A DNA stretch of 64,000 nucleotides from Trichomonas vaginalis G3 (GCF_026262505.1 NC_067206.1:38825660-38889659); one strand, 5' to 3'; shown: positions 29,296 through 40,784, counted from the first letter of the stretch. Numbers and translations: made by a program. The notes: generated by a model from the letters alone, not told the origin.

Positions 29296-30328
29296 AAAAA
29301 AAAAAAAAAAAAAAAGGTAGTGGGGCTTCCAGGCACTTCGTGCCCTCTAGCCCTGAAGATGTTTAGTATAAATGAAGTTTTTATTCGGAGGGCTTCCAGG
29401 CGCGTTGCGCCCTCTAGCCCTGAAGATGTTTAGTATAAATGAAGTTTTTATTCGGAAAGCCTTCTTCTGGGTCGAAAACATTATATAATGTGTCGCTTTT
29501 CACAAATTATATATGTTTTTCATGTTTTGTTACTTTTCTGTCACTTTTCAGGTAAAACATTTTTATTATTATATATAAATGAATTTTACAAAACCACCGT
29601 TACCGTTCTTTGGAAATAAGAGTAGATGTTAAAGATATTATATTGAGAGAACTTAAAGAAACTACCGAATGGTCTAACATTTGTAGATTTGTTCGGTGGA
29701 AGTTTCTATATCCCATTTGTGGCATATAATATTCCCAGACTCAAAGATTATATGCAATGACTTCGACAACTATATGGACCGTCTCAAACATATTCCAGAC
29801 ACAAACAATATATTGAAAGAGTTAAAAGAAAAGATACCTATAGGTAAGATGGAACGTATACCATTAGATAACAAAAATATTGTGAGAGAGGTTTTGAAAA
29901 AAGCAGAATATATAGACTGGGATAGTATATCTGCTAGACTATTATATAGTGGTGCTATAAGAGTTCATGACATTGAAACACTTATGTCAAAGTTTTATAT
30001 CTTAACTATACAAATGTTTTCAAAGAGGACATAGAAAAATATATTGAGGTATAGAGTTTGTGAGATGTCATTGGACAGATTTGTATGAAAAATATAAAGA
30101 CAAGGAAAATGTTTTCTTTATAGTGGACCCGCCGTTCTATAACACATGGGATTTTCAATACCAAGTAGACTGGACTTTGAGAGACTCTTTAGAAACTTTA
30201 GACGTTTTACATAACCATCCATGCTTTTACTTTACATCCGATAAAAGTGGTTTGGAAACCGTTATGAGATGGTTAGAGGACATACATGACTATGAGTTTA
30301 GATATGACAAGATAGAATATGAGAGAGG
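29296..30328 (+). repeat. Left terminal inverted repeat of Maverick 2
   Basis: Begins with a run of 20 A, then GGTAGTGGGGCTTCC. Two 67-bp direct repeats (29324-29457) each carry GCCCTGAAGATGTTTAGTAT. They differ at a GC hairpin (GGCACTTCGTGCC against GGCGCGTTGCGCC). The rest is a methyltransferase frame. The inner border with the right copy is at GAGAGAGG. Confidence 0.9.
29579..30328 (+). pseudogene. Dam-like (D12 class) N6-adenine DNA methyltransferase, left repeat copy
   Basis: Coding region starting MNFTKPPLPFFGNK, matching the N-terminal PFxGGK-like AdoMet site of D12/Dam methyltransferases. A VDLFGGS-type strand, an ICNDFDNY strand and, further on, the catalytic FIVDPPFYNTWDF, a DPPF variant of DPPY, are readable. 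Such enzymes methylate adenine N6; adenine methylation is reported for T. vaginalis DNA. The copy appears broken (a few breaks). It sits wholly within the terminal repeat, behind a TTTTTATTATTATATATAA promoter-like run. Its partner is at 53023-53771. Confidence 0.75.
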
Positions 30329-30435
30329 ACGGTTATTTTACAAAACTAACAACACGTTGACCGAGTAGTTTTTTGTGCTGAACAAATAGTGTCATATAAA
30401 CATCTGTCAAAAACCGCTTTTTAACTTCACTTAAA

Positions 30436-30786
30436 ATGCCACGTAAGCTACGTAAGAATATACGTAAGAGGAAGAGAGCATTGAAACATCCAATAGTAAA
30501 ACTGACACCACAACAACAGTTGCAACAACAAATGATGAATGACCCCACTATGTTGCAACAAATGTCAAGCAACCCTATGCTTTTAAACCGAGTTATTGGT
30601 GCACAGAGTGGAGGTTTAAGAGCGGCACTTTTAGCGAAAATGGCAGGCTATGGTGGAGCTGCAGACGGAACAGCTTATAACCCTCAAAGTCAAATGAATT
30701 TGAGTTCACTCAAAAATCAAATAACAGATGTCAAAAAGTCAAACATAGACATACAGAAACAAATAAGTGAAAACAAAAAAAACTAG
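30436..30786 (+). CDS. Basic, Gln-rich hypothetical protein, Maverick 2
   Basis: A 116-residue frame starting MPRKLRKNIRKRKRALKHP, strongly basic, then Gln-rich (LTPQQQLQQQMMNDP), then a Gly/Ala patch (LLAKMAGYGGAADG) and a coiled-coil end. It lies just inside the left terminal repeat and leads into the large gene at 31073 on the same strand. Upstream, TTTTTAACTTCACTTAAA combines a T-run with a host-like initiator. Confidence 0.5.
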   Translation: MPRKLRKNIRKRKRALKHPIVKLTPQQQLQQQMMNDPTMLQQMSSNPMLLNRVIGAQSGGLRAALLAKMAGYGGAADGTAYNPQSQMNLSSLKNQITDVKKSNIDIQKQISENKKN

Positions 30787-31072
30787 AATATGACAGACAC
30801 ACAAAGAAACTCAATGAGTTAAACGTAGAGAAAAAGAAGAAAGAAGAACAACTGAAAGAACTAAGTACAGAGGAATATGCGAAAAAAGTGTCAGAAAAAG
30901 CAGCAGAAGTAGCAAAAATGGAACAAGATGTTATAAATTTGAAAAACCATACTACTCAATATAAAGTACTGAAAGATGAAGAGATAAAACAAAAAGCCCT
31001 GAAGACATATATGGATAGCGATGAGTATAAAAAGAAGTTGAAGCAAATGTAAAGGCAGAAAAACTTTTACAG

Positions 31073-33688
31073 TTGCAAAACCAAACCGTACAGTATGAAA
31101 ACTTAGCACAAGAAAGTAAAAATAACGACGCAGCCATGCAAAAGGCAATGAAAAGCGCAGAATATATAAAAGCTAATAATGACTGGTTAGATGCCCAAGC
31201 CAACGCTAAAGCAGCCCAACTTATAGGGTCAATAAGGACAAAAATACAAGCGGATGAAGACAGTTCAAATGAAGCTTTAATGAATGCTGACTTTAAGAAC
31301 GCCTTCGAAGCTCTTCATAGTAAGGTGAAACTAGTGAACGACTTCTCATCTGGAAAGAAACTGAAGTCTGAAGGTTTCGACAAAGAGTTAAGAGAAGTAG
31401 CACAAAATATGACGAAAATAACAGATGCAGCAACGAGACAGGCAGTTCAAAGTGCCTATGACGCCGTTAGAGCAACTGTTGTGGAAAGTCAAGAAAAAGA
31501 GTTACAACAGACCAAAACAGACCTAGTAAATGCTTTCTTAAAAACGAAAAGTCAGGTAGGACATTATGCTGCAGATGGAACATATGTGCCAGCTGGTGGA
31601 ACTTATATACCAGCTGGTGGAACTTATATACTAGCTAGTGGAACTTATATACCACCAAACCCTCCAAGAGAAGCACCTGCACCAGGACTACCTAAAACAT
31701 TTACATCGTCACATGGACACAGACACAGGCATGCACCAAAACCAACAGTTCAAAATCCAGCACAGCAACCAACAGTTCAAAATCCAGCACCACAACCAAC
31801 AGTTCAAAACACTGCACAGCAACCAACAGTTCAAAACCCTGCACAGCAACCAACAGTTCAAAACACTGCACAGCAACAACCACAAACAGAGCAAGGACAT
31901 AAAAGAAGTAGAGAACAAGGAAACCAAGAATTCTTAAAAATGCTTAAGGAAAATTATGGTTACCCAGATACTCTTGACTTTAGTGACAGATATAAAGAAG
32001 CTATTAGAAAGTTCAAGGAAGGAAATACTGACCCGAACCTATTTAGCTTTATGGTTCAGCACCAAATGGGATATAATTTCAAACCTGGAAAATACAAGCT
32101 CGCTAAGGGATATGATTTAATAGCATATCATCCAAATGACATGAATGAATTTACTCCGAGATATTTGGTGTCAGAGATAAATGATAATTCAACTATCTTC
32201 ATGAAACGCGTAAAAAATAGAGACGGAACGAAAGAAGAAAGGGTTATGAATGCGGATGACTTAAATAGGGAACTTGTTAAAAACGGTCTCGGAATATATG
32301 AAATGCCAGCAGATGAGGTACAAGAAACTCCACAGGAAGAAGTTCAGATACAACCAGACATGGAAGAAATAGTTCAGCAACAACAGCTAGAAGAGCCTGA
32401 AGGAAACAAACAAGTCCCTCCTTTGGAAACTAACTTCACAGAACTAGATGAAGATTTGGAACAGCCGAAAAATCTTGACCCTCAACAAGAGTATGCGGAG
32501 AATATGGAATCTTTCCAAGAGTCTAAGAAAAATTCGGCTGACATAGTAGAAGAATATCGAAAAATGTTCGCCGACATACAAAAGACTCCAACATCAGATG
32601 AAAATATTCAGCATAGAATGGAAGAACTGAAAGAAAGTGTACGCAAATACAACAATCCTTTTTACTTACGACCATATAACGTTCAATCTTTGGCTGAACT
32701 CGGTGAAAATAAAAGGTTAAATTTCACCAAAACATATAGAAATGAAACATTGTTTAAAGTTCATTCAGAACCTAACCAATATGGAAACAAACCTACTTTT
32801 GTTTCTGCAGACTATGGAACTACAATGAGATGGGGTCATAAAGCTAATCCGGATAGGTGGTTCATAAACTTACAACCACAATTCCAAGAAGTTGTAGACG
32901 CAATGGAAGTGAATGGTGAACCAGATATAGCTGGTATTTTCAGCGCGGCTTTAATGCCATTGAAAGATATGAAACATGCAGATATTTTGGACCAGTATGA
33001 AATGAACATGGCTGATGGAAATATAACACCTGACGTTCTAGAACATTTATCTCAAAGAACTACACAGAACCATAGAGATGGTATATTTGGTGAAGAGTTT
33101 AGAAAGAAAGTTAGGGAGATAGAAGGAAGAGAACCTATTGTACATGACCTTGCAAACGAAAGTTTGCAAAATGTCATAAAAACTTACTTTGCAGACAATG
33201 AACCGAGAAGGGATGAATATTTAAGAAAACTCAAATGGACAGTACCAAATGAAATGTTAGTATTGAAAAACATGTTCCTTGACAAAATAAAACCAACTAC
33301 AGAAATAAATGACGCAAGACTGAAACATTGGGTAAAAGCTTTCCCATTCACAAAAGATATTATTGGTAACATGGAAAGAAAACCAGAATGGCTACAAAAA
33401 CATATATTTGGAAACGAGCTTATTCCATATGGACAAGCTCTGTTTGAAGAGCTTGAACCGGAAACTCAGGAAAGAGTCATGCAAACAATACGCGAAGACT
33501 CAAATACAAACTATGACAAAATCTTTCTAGGATATAGGTTACCTGAGATGGGCGACCAGAGCCCAAAGGCAAAAAGGACATGGGAAATTTACAACATACT
33601 AGGTGAACATGAGGCAAAGATGCAACAACTTGAAGCAGAGGGCAAGTTACCAAAAGCGACACCAAAGAAGAAGAGTAGAACAAAGTAA
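31073..33688 (+). CDS. Large hypothetical virion-type protein (871 aa), Maverick 2
   Basis: The longest frame in the element. Residues 1-160 are Ala/Lys/Glu-rich helix or coiled coil. Residues about 168-195 hold four GTYxPAG-type repeats. Residues about 223-268 hold five PTVQNPAQQ-type repeats, both looking like products of repeat slippage. Residues about 285-871 seem globular, with an acidic Gln-rich segment (about 420-490) and a basic C-terminus (KATPKKKSRTK). No family is recognised. Its place just before the capsid gene suggests a structural or assembly protein. Confidence 0.6.
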   Translation: MQNQTVQYENLAQESKNNDAAMQKAMKSAEYIKANNDWLDAQANAKAAQLIGSIRTKIQADEDSSNEALMNADFKNAFEALHSKVKLVNDFSSGKKLKSEGFDKELREVAQNMTKITDAATRQAVQSAYDAVRATVVESQEKELQQTKTDLVNAFLKTKSQVGHYAADGTYVPAGGTYIPAGGTYILASGTYIPPNPPREAPAPGLPKTFTSSHGHRHRHAPKPTVQNPAQQPTVQNPAPQPTVQNTAQQPTVQNPAQQPTVQNTAQQQPQTEQGHKRSREQGNQEFLKMLKENYGYPDTLDFSDRYKEAIRKFKEGNTDPNLFSFMVQHQMGYNFKPGKYKLAKGYDLIAYHPNDMNEFTPRYLVSEINDNSTIFMKRVKNRDGTKEERVMNADDLNRELVKNGLGIYEMPADEVQETPQEEVQIQPDMEEIVQQQQLEEPEGNKQVPPLETNFTELDEDLEQPKNLDPQQEYAENMESFQESKKNSADIVEEYRKMFADIQKTPTSDENIQHRMEELKESVRKYNNPFYLRPYNVQSLAELGENKRLNFTKTYRNETLFKVHSEPNQYGNKPTFVSADYGTTMRWGHKANPDRWFINLQPQFQEVVDAMEVNGEPDIAGIFSAALMPLKDMKHADILDQYEMNMADGNITPDVLEHLSQRTTQNHRDGIFGEEFRKKVREIEGREPIVHDLANESLQNVIKTYFADNEPRRDEYLRKLKWTVPNEMLVLKNMFLDKIKPTTEINDARLKHWVKAFPFTKDIIGNMERKPEWLQKHIFGNELIPYGQALFEELEPETQERVMQTIREDSNTNYDKIFLGYRLPEMGDQSPKAKRTWEIYNILGEHEAKMQQLEAEGKLPKATPKKKSRTK

Positions 33689-33755
33689 AGCTTGGTCCGA
33701 GTGGGTTCTATTATGATATATAAATCCAACTATTCTATATTTTTACCCATATGAA

Positions 33756-35359
33756 ATGTACGCCGCTCAGAATATAACGCCAACAGTTTTGGATGCCATG
33801 AACGGAAATGTTTCCGAATGGTATAACGAATGCGACAATGCCATTAGAAGGTCAGAAATAGTTCCTGGAACTTACGAATATACAACTGCTGTTTCTTATG
33901 GAAACGTAGGTGAGTTTGGAGAAGGTTCTTCAACAACAGTAGATATTGCTTGCGACAGGTTTCATATTATTTCTATTGACAACTCATTCTTATACGTGGA
34001 ACAAGACATTGAAATAAAACCTTCTGCCAAGTTGTCTGACAAGAAAGGTTGCAATGGAATTTTCTATGTCGGATACCAATATGCTCCAGAAGTTTTCATG
34101 GGATATAAGATATATTCTAACTCTGACTTAGTTCAAACAGTAACATGGGCAAACTATGAATGGTTCGCTTTGAGAAACTCAGTACAACCACAAGCTAGAG
34201 AACAAACAGACCAGTATGCAAATATTGAGAAATAAGAAGACTTGACCCTAACGTTCCAGGAGTTTATGTTAACCTTTCTGGTTCAGATGGAAATGCTGCC
34301 ACTAAAGTAAAACTGAAACTTAGAGTTCCTTTGTCATCTTTCCTCATCTTCAGGTTTTTAAGATACTTGCCAAACTGGGCAGGAAAAATTTCTATCGAAC
34401 TTACTCCAAGCAAAAATAACTTAGTCATTGCACCAACACAAGACCCATTCACTATTACTGTAGCTGGAACTGGTGGAGCCAAGTTCTGTGACTTTTGCAA
34501 AGACAAAGTTGACTTAGACTTTGGTTTCTCAAACTTCAACAATGAAGTAAACTATTATTTCAATGCTGCTGGAACTGCTTGGGACCCAGTTAAGTTCACA
34601 TGCGAAAAGTTTGAATGCAAGAGAATAGAAAGCAGACTTGCAGTCTATATGTTGGACCCAGATATTTCAAATGCTTTAGCTGCCAAATATATTGCAGTTC
34701 CACTTATGTTCCCTATACACCAAATATCTGTCAAAGACTTTGCAGGTGAAGTTGGAAACCAAAGTGCTGACCCAGGTGCAAGAACAGATATTGCTTTAAC
34801 AACTGCAATGAAACATGCAGATACTATGTTTGTACTGTTCAGACGAACTATAAATGACTATTCTTGTTTCTACAACCCCGGTATTAAATATCATATAAAC
34901 ATAGATGGCAAATATTATCCAAGAGAAGAATATTCTACAGTTGAGGATATGAGGTCATACAACTTGACATTAGATGCTATGAACTTTAACAACAACTTCA
35001 CAACAACCATTAACCCTGAAATGCAAAGTTCTATTATGCCATATGTGAAAGTATGGACTCATACAGGAGGTCAAAAAACTCAATATACAAATGGAGACCG
35101 TTCAAACTTTTGGCTTGGCATTCCATTTGCTGACTCAGAAGACTTTATGGGTGGTATTTCAACTGTTGGTACTGTACAAATACAATATACTGGTGACAGA
35201 GACGGTCCAGATGAACTGAGAGCAAAGAAGTTTACAAAACCAATAGCACTTTTCACGGAAGATGCTCTTTTGAAGATTCGTTCGATGAAACCTGCTGGGG
35301 CTCCTCAGATTGGCATAACGACAGCTTCCATCGAGCAGATTTTGGCAGCAGGTCAGTAA
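33756..35359 (+). pseudogene. Major capsid protein (double jelly-roll type), Maverick 2
   Basis: Beta-rich capsid coding region present as two open stretches, so it appears broken. It starts MYAAQNITPTVLDAMNGNVS. The C-terminal part contains FWLGIPFADSEDFMGG and VGTVQIQYTG, aligned in position with matching segments of the capsids in Mavericks 1 and 3. The start lies behind ATTTTTACCCATATGAA, the element promoter. The mariner insertion lies 60 bases after its stop. Confidence 0.65.
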
Positions 35360-35419
35360 GTTGTTCTTGAACTGACTTCTCTCCGTCAAATATTGACAGT
35401 ACGCCAGTTTTGACATATA

Positions 35420-36682
35420 GGGTGTCCAAAGGTGCGTTTAGCACAGCGCTCTATATGAGACTATTAAAGGAGATATATGCTGATTATAAATATATAATAA
35501 AAAATATGAATATATGTATATGATGAGTAAGTTGTATTTTGGCGCCATGCCGGGATATAAAATGAATTTTGAGACAAGAGGCGGTTTCGCGGGAAATTTT
35601 GGCGGGATTTTTTTCATTTTTTTAATGAATCATAAAGAAAACATCCTCGCTCTTGCAAAAAAATGCAAAGACTGTAAAAAAATCTACGAGACATTGGTAA
35701 AATGCTTCGGTATGGATGCTCCTAGCTATTCCACTGTAACGTATCATGTTAGGATGTATCACTTCATGAACAAAAAGGCGCCCATCATAAAAATTGACAA
35801 AAAATCGCCGGATCAAAGAAAAATCAAAGCAATTCTTCAAGCGCTAGATGAAGACCCAAGAGCATCACTCAGAAGGATAGAGGAGATGACAAAGATACCA
35901 CGTACAACAGTCAGTTATTATCTGCACAATTATTTGAACTACAAACTAGCGTATACACGTTGGGTTCCGCACAACCTTAATTCAGTTCAAAAAAAATCTA
36001 GAGTCCAATCTTCGAAAGAGCTCCTCTCTATATTGGGTGCGTATCAATCCAAGAAGTTTCGCTTTTTAGTAACAGGGGACGAGTCTTGGTTTCAATATGC
36101 AACAGAAGCCAAAATCATGTGGATCCCGAAGGATGAAAATCCGCAAACATTCCCGAAGAAAAAAATTAACACACCAATGATGATGTTGTCGGTTTTTTGG
36201 GGCGTGAATGGCATCATCGCAATTGATATTCTCAAAAACCTAATACGATGAATGCTCAGTATCTAATTGACAATGTTCTTACTCAAATTATCAATTCTGA
36301 TGAGTTTGAGAAATCCAAACAACAAAAACAAAAGTTTGCAATTCATTTTGATAATTCAAGAGTTCACAAAAGTCATAAGGTAATGAATTACTTAGTGGAA
36401 AACAATGTCAAAGTTGTTCCAAACCCAATTTATTCACCTGATATTGCACCCTCTGACTTTTATTTATTCGCGAGTCCAGATGATCTTGAAAATTTTGTAA
36501 GAGAGCAATTTGAGCAATTTTCTCATGATGATTTAAAGCGTGTCTTTGAAGCCTGGATCGATCGCTGCGAACGCGTGATTGAATCCAATGGTGATTATAT
36601 TTAAATAAACTTTATATATATGTAACTTGTTTATTTCTATTCGCAGTATTCAGGTTTGTGCTAAACACACCTTTGGACACCC
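35420..36682 (+). mobile_element. Mariner transposon (Tvmar-like) inside Maverick 2
   Basis: A 1263-bp plain DNA transposon. Terminal inverted repeats of 25-26 bp start GGGTGTCCAAAGGTG at 35420 and return inverted at 36658-36682 with one mismatch. TA lies on both sides (35418-35419 and 36683-36684), the mariner target duplication. The transposase shows exact D,D34D spacing. It belongs to the mariner family known from T. vaginalis and entered after the Maverick. Confidence 0.92.
35514..36604 (+). pseudogene. Mariner transposase, frameshifted
   Basis: Two overlapping frames (35514-36251 and 36248-36604). The first holds the paired helix-turn-helix region (CFGMDAPSYSTVTYHVRM, then RASLRRIEEMTKIPRTTVSY) and the first catalytic Asp in VTGDESWFQYA. 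The second holds the second Asp in HFDNSRVHK and the third in YSPDIAPSDFYLF. Exactly 34 residues separate the last two, the mariner D,D34D signature. A frame change near 36230-36250 separates first and second aspartates, so this copy is likely inactive by itself. The true start could be the listed ATG or the later Met before NHKENILAL. Confidence 0.9.
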
Positions 36683-36683
36683 T

Positions 36684-36941
36684 ATAATATTGTAAGATAA
36701 ACTTACCTTTAGTAATATCGGTCAGTTTTGAAGTTATATTTTTGTCTGCTTCAAGAACTTTCACCATTTCAGTTATACCAACTTTCTTTGCTTTATGAAA
36801 ATATTTTGGTTCAGCAAATATTGCTATTCTATAACATTTTCCATTGTTTGTGTAAAGAACTATTCTGTCAATGTATTTGTATTGTTTGTGTGTGTAAACT
36901 TTGTTCTGCTTCAATTCGAAGAGATACTCGAATACGTCCAT
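36684..36941 (-). CDS. Small hypothetical protein, Maverick 2
   Basis: A minus-strand frame starting MDVFEYLFELKQNKVYTHKQ, with strand-rich character (RIVLYTNNGKCYRIAIF). It starts behind TTTTACTTAGAATAAAAAG, an element-type promoter. Its 3' end runs into the mariner, which disturbs the natural end. The family is unknown. Confidence 0.5.
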
Positions 36942-36957
36942 CTTTTTATTCTAAGTA

Positions 36958-37776
36958 AAATGTCATTTCCGAAAATAGAAGCGTGAGTGTTTCAAAAGGT
37001 TTAATGGCGGTGGCAGATGTGAAGTTAAATTCACCAACTCAAACAAACAGTCAAAGTGTTGTTGTCAATGTCAAAGACAGAGATGTTGAAGTGGGGAAAC
37101 CATACGAAGACGAAGATGGTATAACGATTTTCCTGTAAAAGAACAACCAACATATCCTGAAGTTAGCAGAGACTTAAGTTCTGTTGCAGATATTCGAAAC
37201 GACTACCAACAACTGAAAGACAAACTTCAAACTCAGGAGAAGATTTGTCAAGCTTTAGGTATAATGTTAAACTTGGTCGAACACAACCCTGTAAAAGTGA
37301 ACTCATATGTCATTGCACCTCATGAAGTTTGAAAGAACTATTGAAACTTTTGACAGAGGCAGACGATATAACATCAAAGAAATAGAACCCGACATTAGTT
37401 GCTGTGGTGTTTCATATAATGTCATTGAAGATATACGTTATGAAAGGAGGTGAAACGTTGAACTTAAAGTTAGTTTCCCAGACGTCATAAAATATTTGAC
37501 GACCACAACATTTCATTAAAATTTATTTGCTAAGTAAAAATGTCAAAACTTCTTGAAAGATGTTTGAAGAAAAATAATATAAGACTTTATTCATGTAAAG
37601 GATTTTACACACTTTTGAACGATATGAAAGACCCTGTTTGTTTGTTCGTGTAGACAAAGGAAAGTTCTATGTCTTTACAAATATTTGAACTTCTTAGACA
37701 GAGAACTTCAAGAAACCTCATGTGAAAGTTTAGATGAAGTTTCTCCACTTTCAGAAAAAACTTTTAAATATATAAA
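36958..37776 (+). other. Degraded small-gene region, Maverick 2
   Basis: Coding traces of at least three small plus-strand proteins, among them MAVADVKLNSPTQTNSQ (from 37003) and MSKLLERCLKKNNIRLYSC (from 37541). All are short, and the region appears heavily broken. No family is recognised. Confidence 0.35.
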
Positions 37777-38568
37777 TGGCAGAAGATATAATGGTTTATA
37801 CTATTACGACTAAAAACCCTGAGTCATATAATTCTATAACAAACAAACTTACAAAGTCCTCAAGGACGATATTGTAAACTAACCTTAAACACAATGACGA
37901 CTAAAGCCTGTTTTGCTCTTTTGACACCAGAAGACTTTATTGTTGTGAATGGTAAAAAATACTCCTTTGAAGATACTTACTCAGATATACCCCAACAGGT
38001 TTTGTTGACTTATTTAATACTTTAAGGACGGGTGTAACATGTGCTGCAACTAGAGCAGGTTTCATTATGTTTGGATGTCCGACTGAGTTTACTATAAACG
38101 ATATGAGCTATAATACAAAACTTATTTCTGGTTTTTACTACCAACAGTTTCTATAACAGGAAAAGGTGTCATACAAGGAATGTCTATTCCATTGACATTA
38201 AGCACACCAATCTTATATATTGTTCAAACTTAGGTTCAAAGTGTTATTCGAATGTCGACAGAAACTATTATGACCAAAAGATACTTATGCGTATAAACTA
38301 CTTTCTCTGCTGGTTTGCTATTGTTCATTCGAATGCAGAATTTTCAACCTTAGTGAACTCAAACACTTTGGCAAGTATAACGTTGACATTAGTTGACGCA
38401 AACTTTGTTCCTGTAAAACTTTTATGTCCTATGTATTTGTCAATGACGGCAGAAAGTTTCGAATTGGAAGATGCAACTGGTGAAAGTATTGTATTACAAG
38501 AACAACTTCAACAACAAATAGCTCAAGAACAACAAATGCAACAAATGCAACAACAAAGTCAAGAATAA
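37777..38568 (+). pseudogene. Penton-like (minor capsid) candidate, Maverick 2, degraded
   Basis: A coding region starting MAEDIMVYTITTKNPESYNS and ending in a Gln-rich tail (QQIAQEQQMQQMQQQ). Traces such as CPTEFTINDM and LASITLTLVDANFVPVKL are strand-rich, as in a small jelly-roll protein. It sits between the capsid and the helicase. It appears heavily broken; the penton assignment is an inference from size, composition and place. Confidence 0.3.
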
Positions 38569-38593
38569 AAAAAATTTTTTTATTTTTATAAAA

Positions 38594-38871
38594 ATGTACA
38601 GAATAGATGTTTCAGATTTTTATGACTTCCAGCATTCAGAAATATGTGTCCATTTCGAGACTATAACAAGAGTCGAGAATTTGAAACGTTTAGTCATTTA
38701 TGTCGACTCTGCCCCAGAATGTTTGTTATGAAAGAATGGGATGTAGTCTTTAACAAACCAAGAGCAACAATAGTTTCAGAACAAGAATGTAGACAGAAAC
38801 TTAAGAAAATAAAAGTCGTACAAGTTGGCAATGAAGATGTTAGATGCTTGGATATTTATTGTCAAAGTTAG
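38594..38871 (+). pseudogene. Hypothetical coding region before the helicase
   Basis: Starts MYRIDVSDFYDFQHSEICVH behind TTTTTTTATTTTTATAAAA, a strong element promoter. The family is unknown; it might be the N-terminal or primase-side partner of the SF3 helicase that follows, but nothing in the sequence proves that. It appears broken. Confidence 0.35.
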
Positions 38872-38959
38872 AAGATTTTTCAGTTCGAGGTATAAAGTTC
38901 TATACACCTTCTCCAAACTTCTATTCTATCTTCACTGGATATAAATACGAACAAGTAGA

Positions 38960-39745
38960 ATGAAAGAAAATATTATAGAAGCTTGGTTAGACCATGTCAA
39001 AGAAATTATATGCAATGGAAACGAAAAGGTTTATGAGTATATCTTATGTTGGTTTGCAAACATCTTACAACATCAAGTGCTAAAAATGAAACTGCTCTCA
39101 TTATAATTGGAAAACAAGGAACTGGTAAGAATACTTTCTTTACAGATATCTTGTGCAAACTGTTAGAAGGTTATTCGAATCCGAATATGACAAACTTAGA
39201 AAACATCTGCGGTAAATTTAACTCCTCAATAGAGAATATGAAACTTATAGTTTGTAACGAACTTCAAAGTATAGATACAACAAAGTTTTTAAACTCAGAT
39301 GCTTTGAAGAGTCTTATAACAGATAAAGTTGGAGTTGTTGAAAGAAAATATAAAGACCAAAGAGTTTGTGAAAATGTTGCAAACTTCATTATGGTTTCAA
39401 ACAATGCTGTTCCGATGAAGTTAGAAAGTTCTGACAGAAGATATGTAGTTGTCAGAACGTCAGATTCTCATATGCAAAGATACAGAATATTTTGACGACT
39501 TAGCAGAAACTTTGACATCTGACTTTTACAACCACTTGTTCTCATATTTTATGACATTAGATATTTCTAAGTTCAATCCAAGACAAATTCCACATACCGA
39601 AGAGAGACAAACATTGTTAGAAGCAAACAAGAGTGTATATGAACTGTTCATAGATGAAACTGACTTTGTGTCATTAGATGAAAGGTCATTGTACGATTCG
39701 TATAAACAATATTGTCAGATGATATGGTTATATGACAGCGTCTAA
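38960..39745 (+). pseudogene. SF3 (D5-like) helicase, Maverick 2
   Basis: Superfamily 3 helicase core: Walker A in IIIGKQGTGKNTFFTDIL, Walker B in MKLIVCNELQS, then the family's motif C region in NFIMVSNNAVPMKLESSD with the arginine pair in DRRYVVV. This is the arrangement of viral D5-like replicative helicases. The coding region appears broken (about one or two breaks). With a polymerase at 45583 it suggests that Maverick 2 once encoded its own replication set. Confidence 0.75.
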
Positions 39746-39860
39746 ACGAACATTCTTGGCAAATGTCAAAAGTCTTTTAGATGTTCAGAATGGTGTATAT
39801 ACAAAGAAAAATTTTTATGAGTAAATTTAAAAAAAAATATTTTTTTATCCGATAGAAAAG

Positions 39861-40280
39861 ATGGCAAAATTCATCTCAGTAAACAAGTACATGTCAGGAC
39901 TTAAAGAAGAACTAGACCCATTCACATATTTGAATGTTTACTTCTACCATTTTGAAAAGTCTTCATTCAGCAAAGTTTGGAACATCGAACCAGTTAAGTT
40001 TGCTATTGTGACTAAAAACGGTGCGAAATTTGAAGACTTAGACATAGAAGGTTTGTTAGCAGTCAAAGAAAGTTTTGACAGAAGGTTTTCAAACCTTAAA
40101 GAAGGCAAAGCATACAAACTTGTTATACCTTATGAACCAAAGAAAGCAGACGACTATGAATATTATGAGTCTAAGATAGTTGAAGTTCAAGGTAAATTGG
40201 GTAAAAAGATTTTAGAGTCTAAGCCAGTGTTTGCTCCTAAAGAGGAAGAGAACATTGACATTGACCCAGAAATGTTCTAA
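39861..40280 (+). CDS. Hypothetical 139-aa protein, Maverick 2
   Basis: An intact small protein starting MAKFISVNKYMSGLKEELDP with strand-rich N-terminal half and acidic C-terminus (EEENIDIDPEMF). Size, acidic tail and aromatic strands recall single-stranded-DNA-binding proteins, but no family match is claimed. It starts behind TTTTTTATCCGATAGAAAAG, a clear copy of the TTTTTATC promoter. Its neighbours are the helicase and the packaging ATPase. Confidence 0.6.
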   Translation: MAKFISVNKYMSGLKEELDPFTYLNVYFYHFEKSSFSKVWNIEPVKFAIVTKNGAKFEDLDIEGLLAVKESFDRRFSNLKEGKAYKLVIPYEPKKADDYEYYESKIVEVQGKLGKKILESKPVFAPKEEENIDIDPEMF

Positions 40281-40296
40281 AAATAAAATTTTATTT

Positions 40297-40748
40297 TTAC
40301 ATGTCAAATTTCTTTTTCTCTGGAACTGGTTCAGGTTCTTTCTTCTCTTCTACTACTTTCTTTTCTTTCTTTTCTCTCTTCTTCTTTTCTGGTGGAGTTA
40401 TGTCAAATTTGGCGCAACTATATTTATGTAAAAGTTCTTTGTCCTTTAATAGCTCATCTATTCTGTTTTCTATTTCATCTTCAAGAACAGCGCATGTGTC
40501 TTCTTTGCATTCTAAGAACTTTTGTTGGACTTCATCTTCCAATCGGCGTCATCTCTGTCAACAAGTCTGTCATTGACAAATTTTAAGACTGCTCTTTGTA
40601 ATGTTTTATGGTTCTTGTCATATTCCCAGAAACAGAACTTTAGAACAAATTCACCTTTCTTGTTTACACTATGTAAGATTTTATGGTCGACAGATGTTTT
40701 GCTGTCAAAAAGCTTGTCTCGAATATAGATAGCGAAATCGCTAGACAT
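40297..40748 (-). pseudogene. Charged hypothetical protein, Maverick 2
   Basis: Minus-strand coding region in two open stretches, so apparently broken. The start (40748) reads MSSDFAIYIRDKLFDSKTSV. The end is a long Lys/Glu/Pro tail (KKKREKKEKKVVEEKKEPEP). It is divergent from the ATPase, and the shared 36-base spacer holds T-runs for both directions, including TTTTTATC for this gene. Confidence 0.45.
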
Positions 40749-40784
40749 TTTCTAAAAGATAAAAATTTTAATTTTTCTAAAAAT

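Noticed and set aside
31638-31927. Gln/His-rich and Leu/Val-rich frames over the TVQN repeats
   Set aside because: They are alternate-frame shadows of the large Maverick 2 protein.
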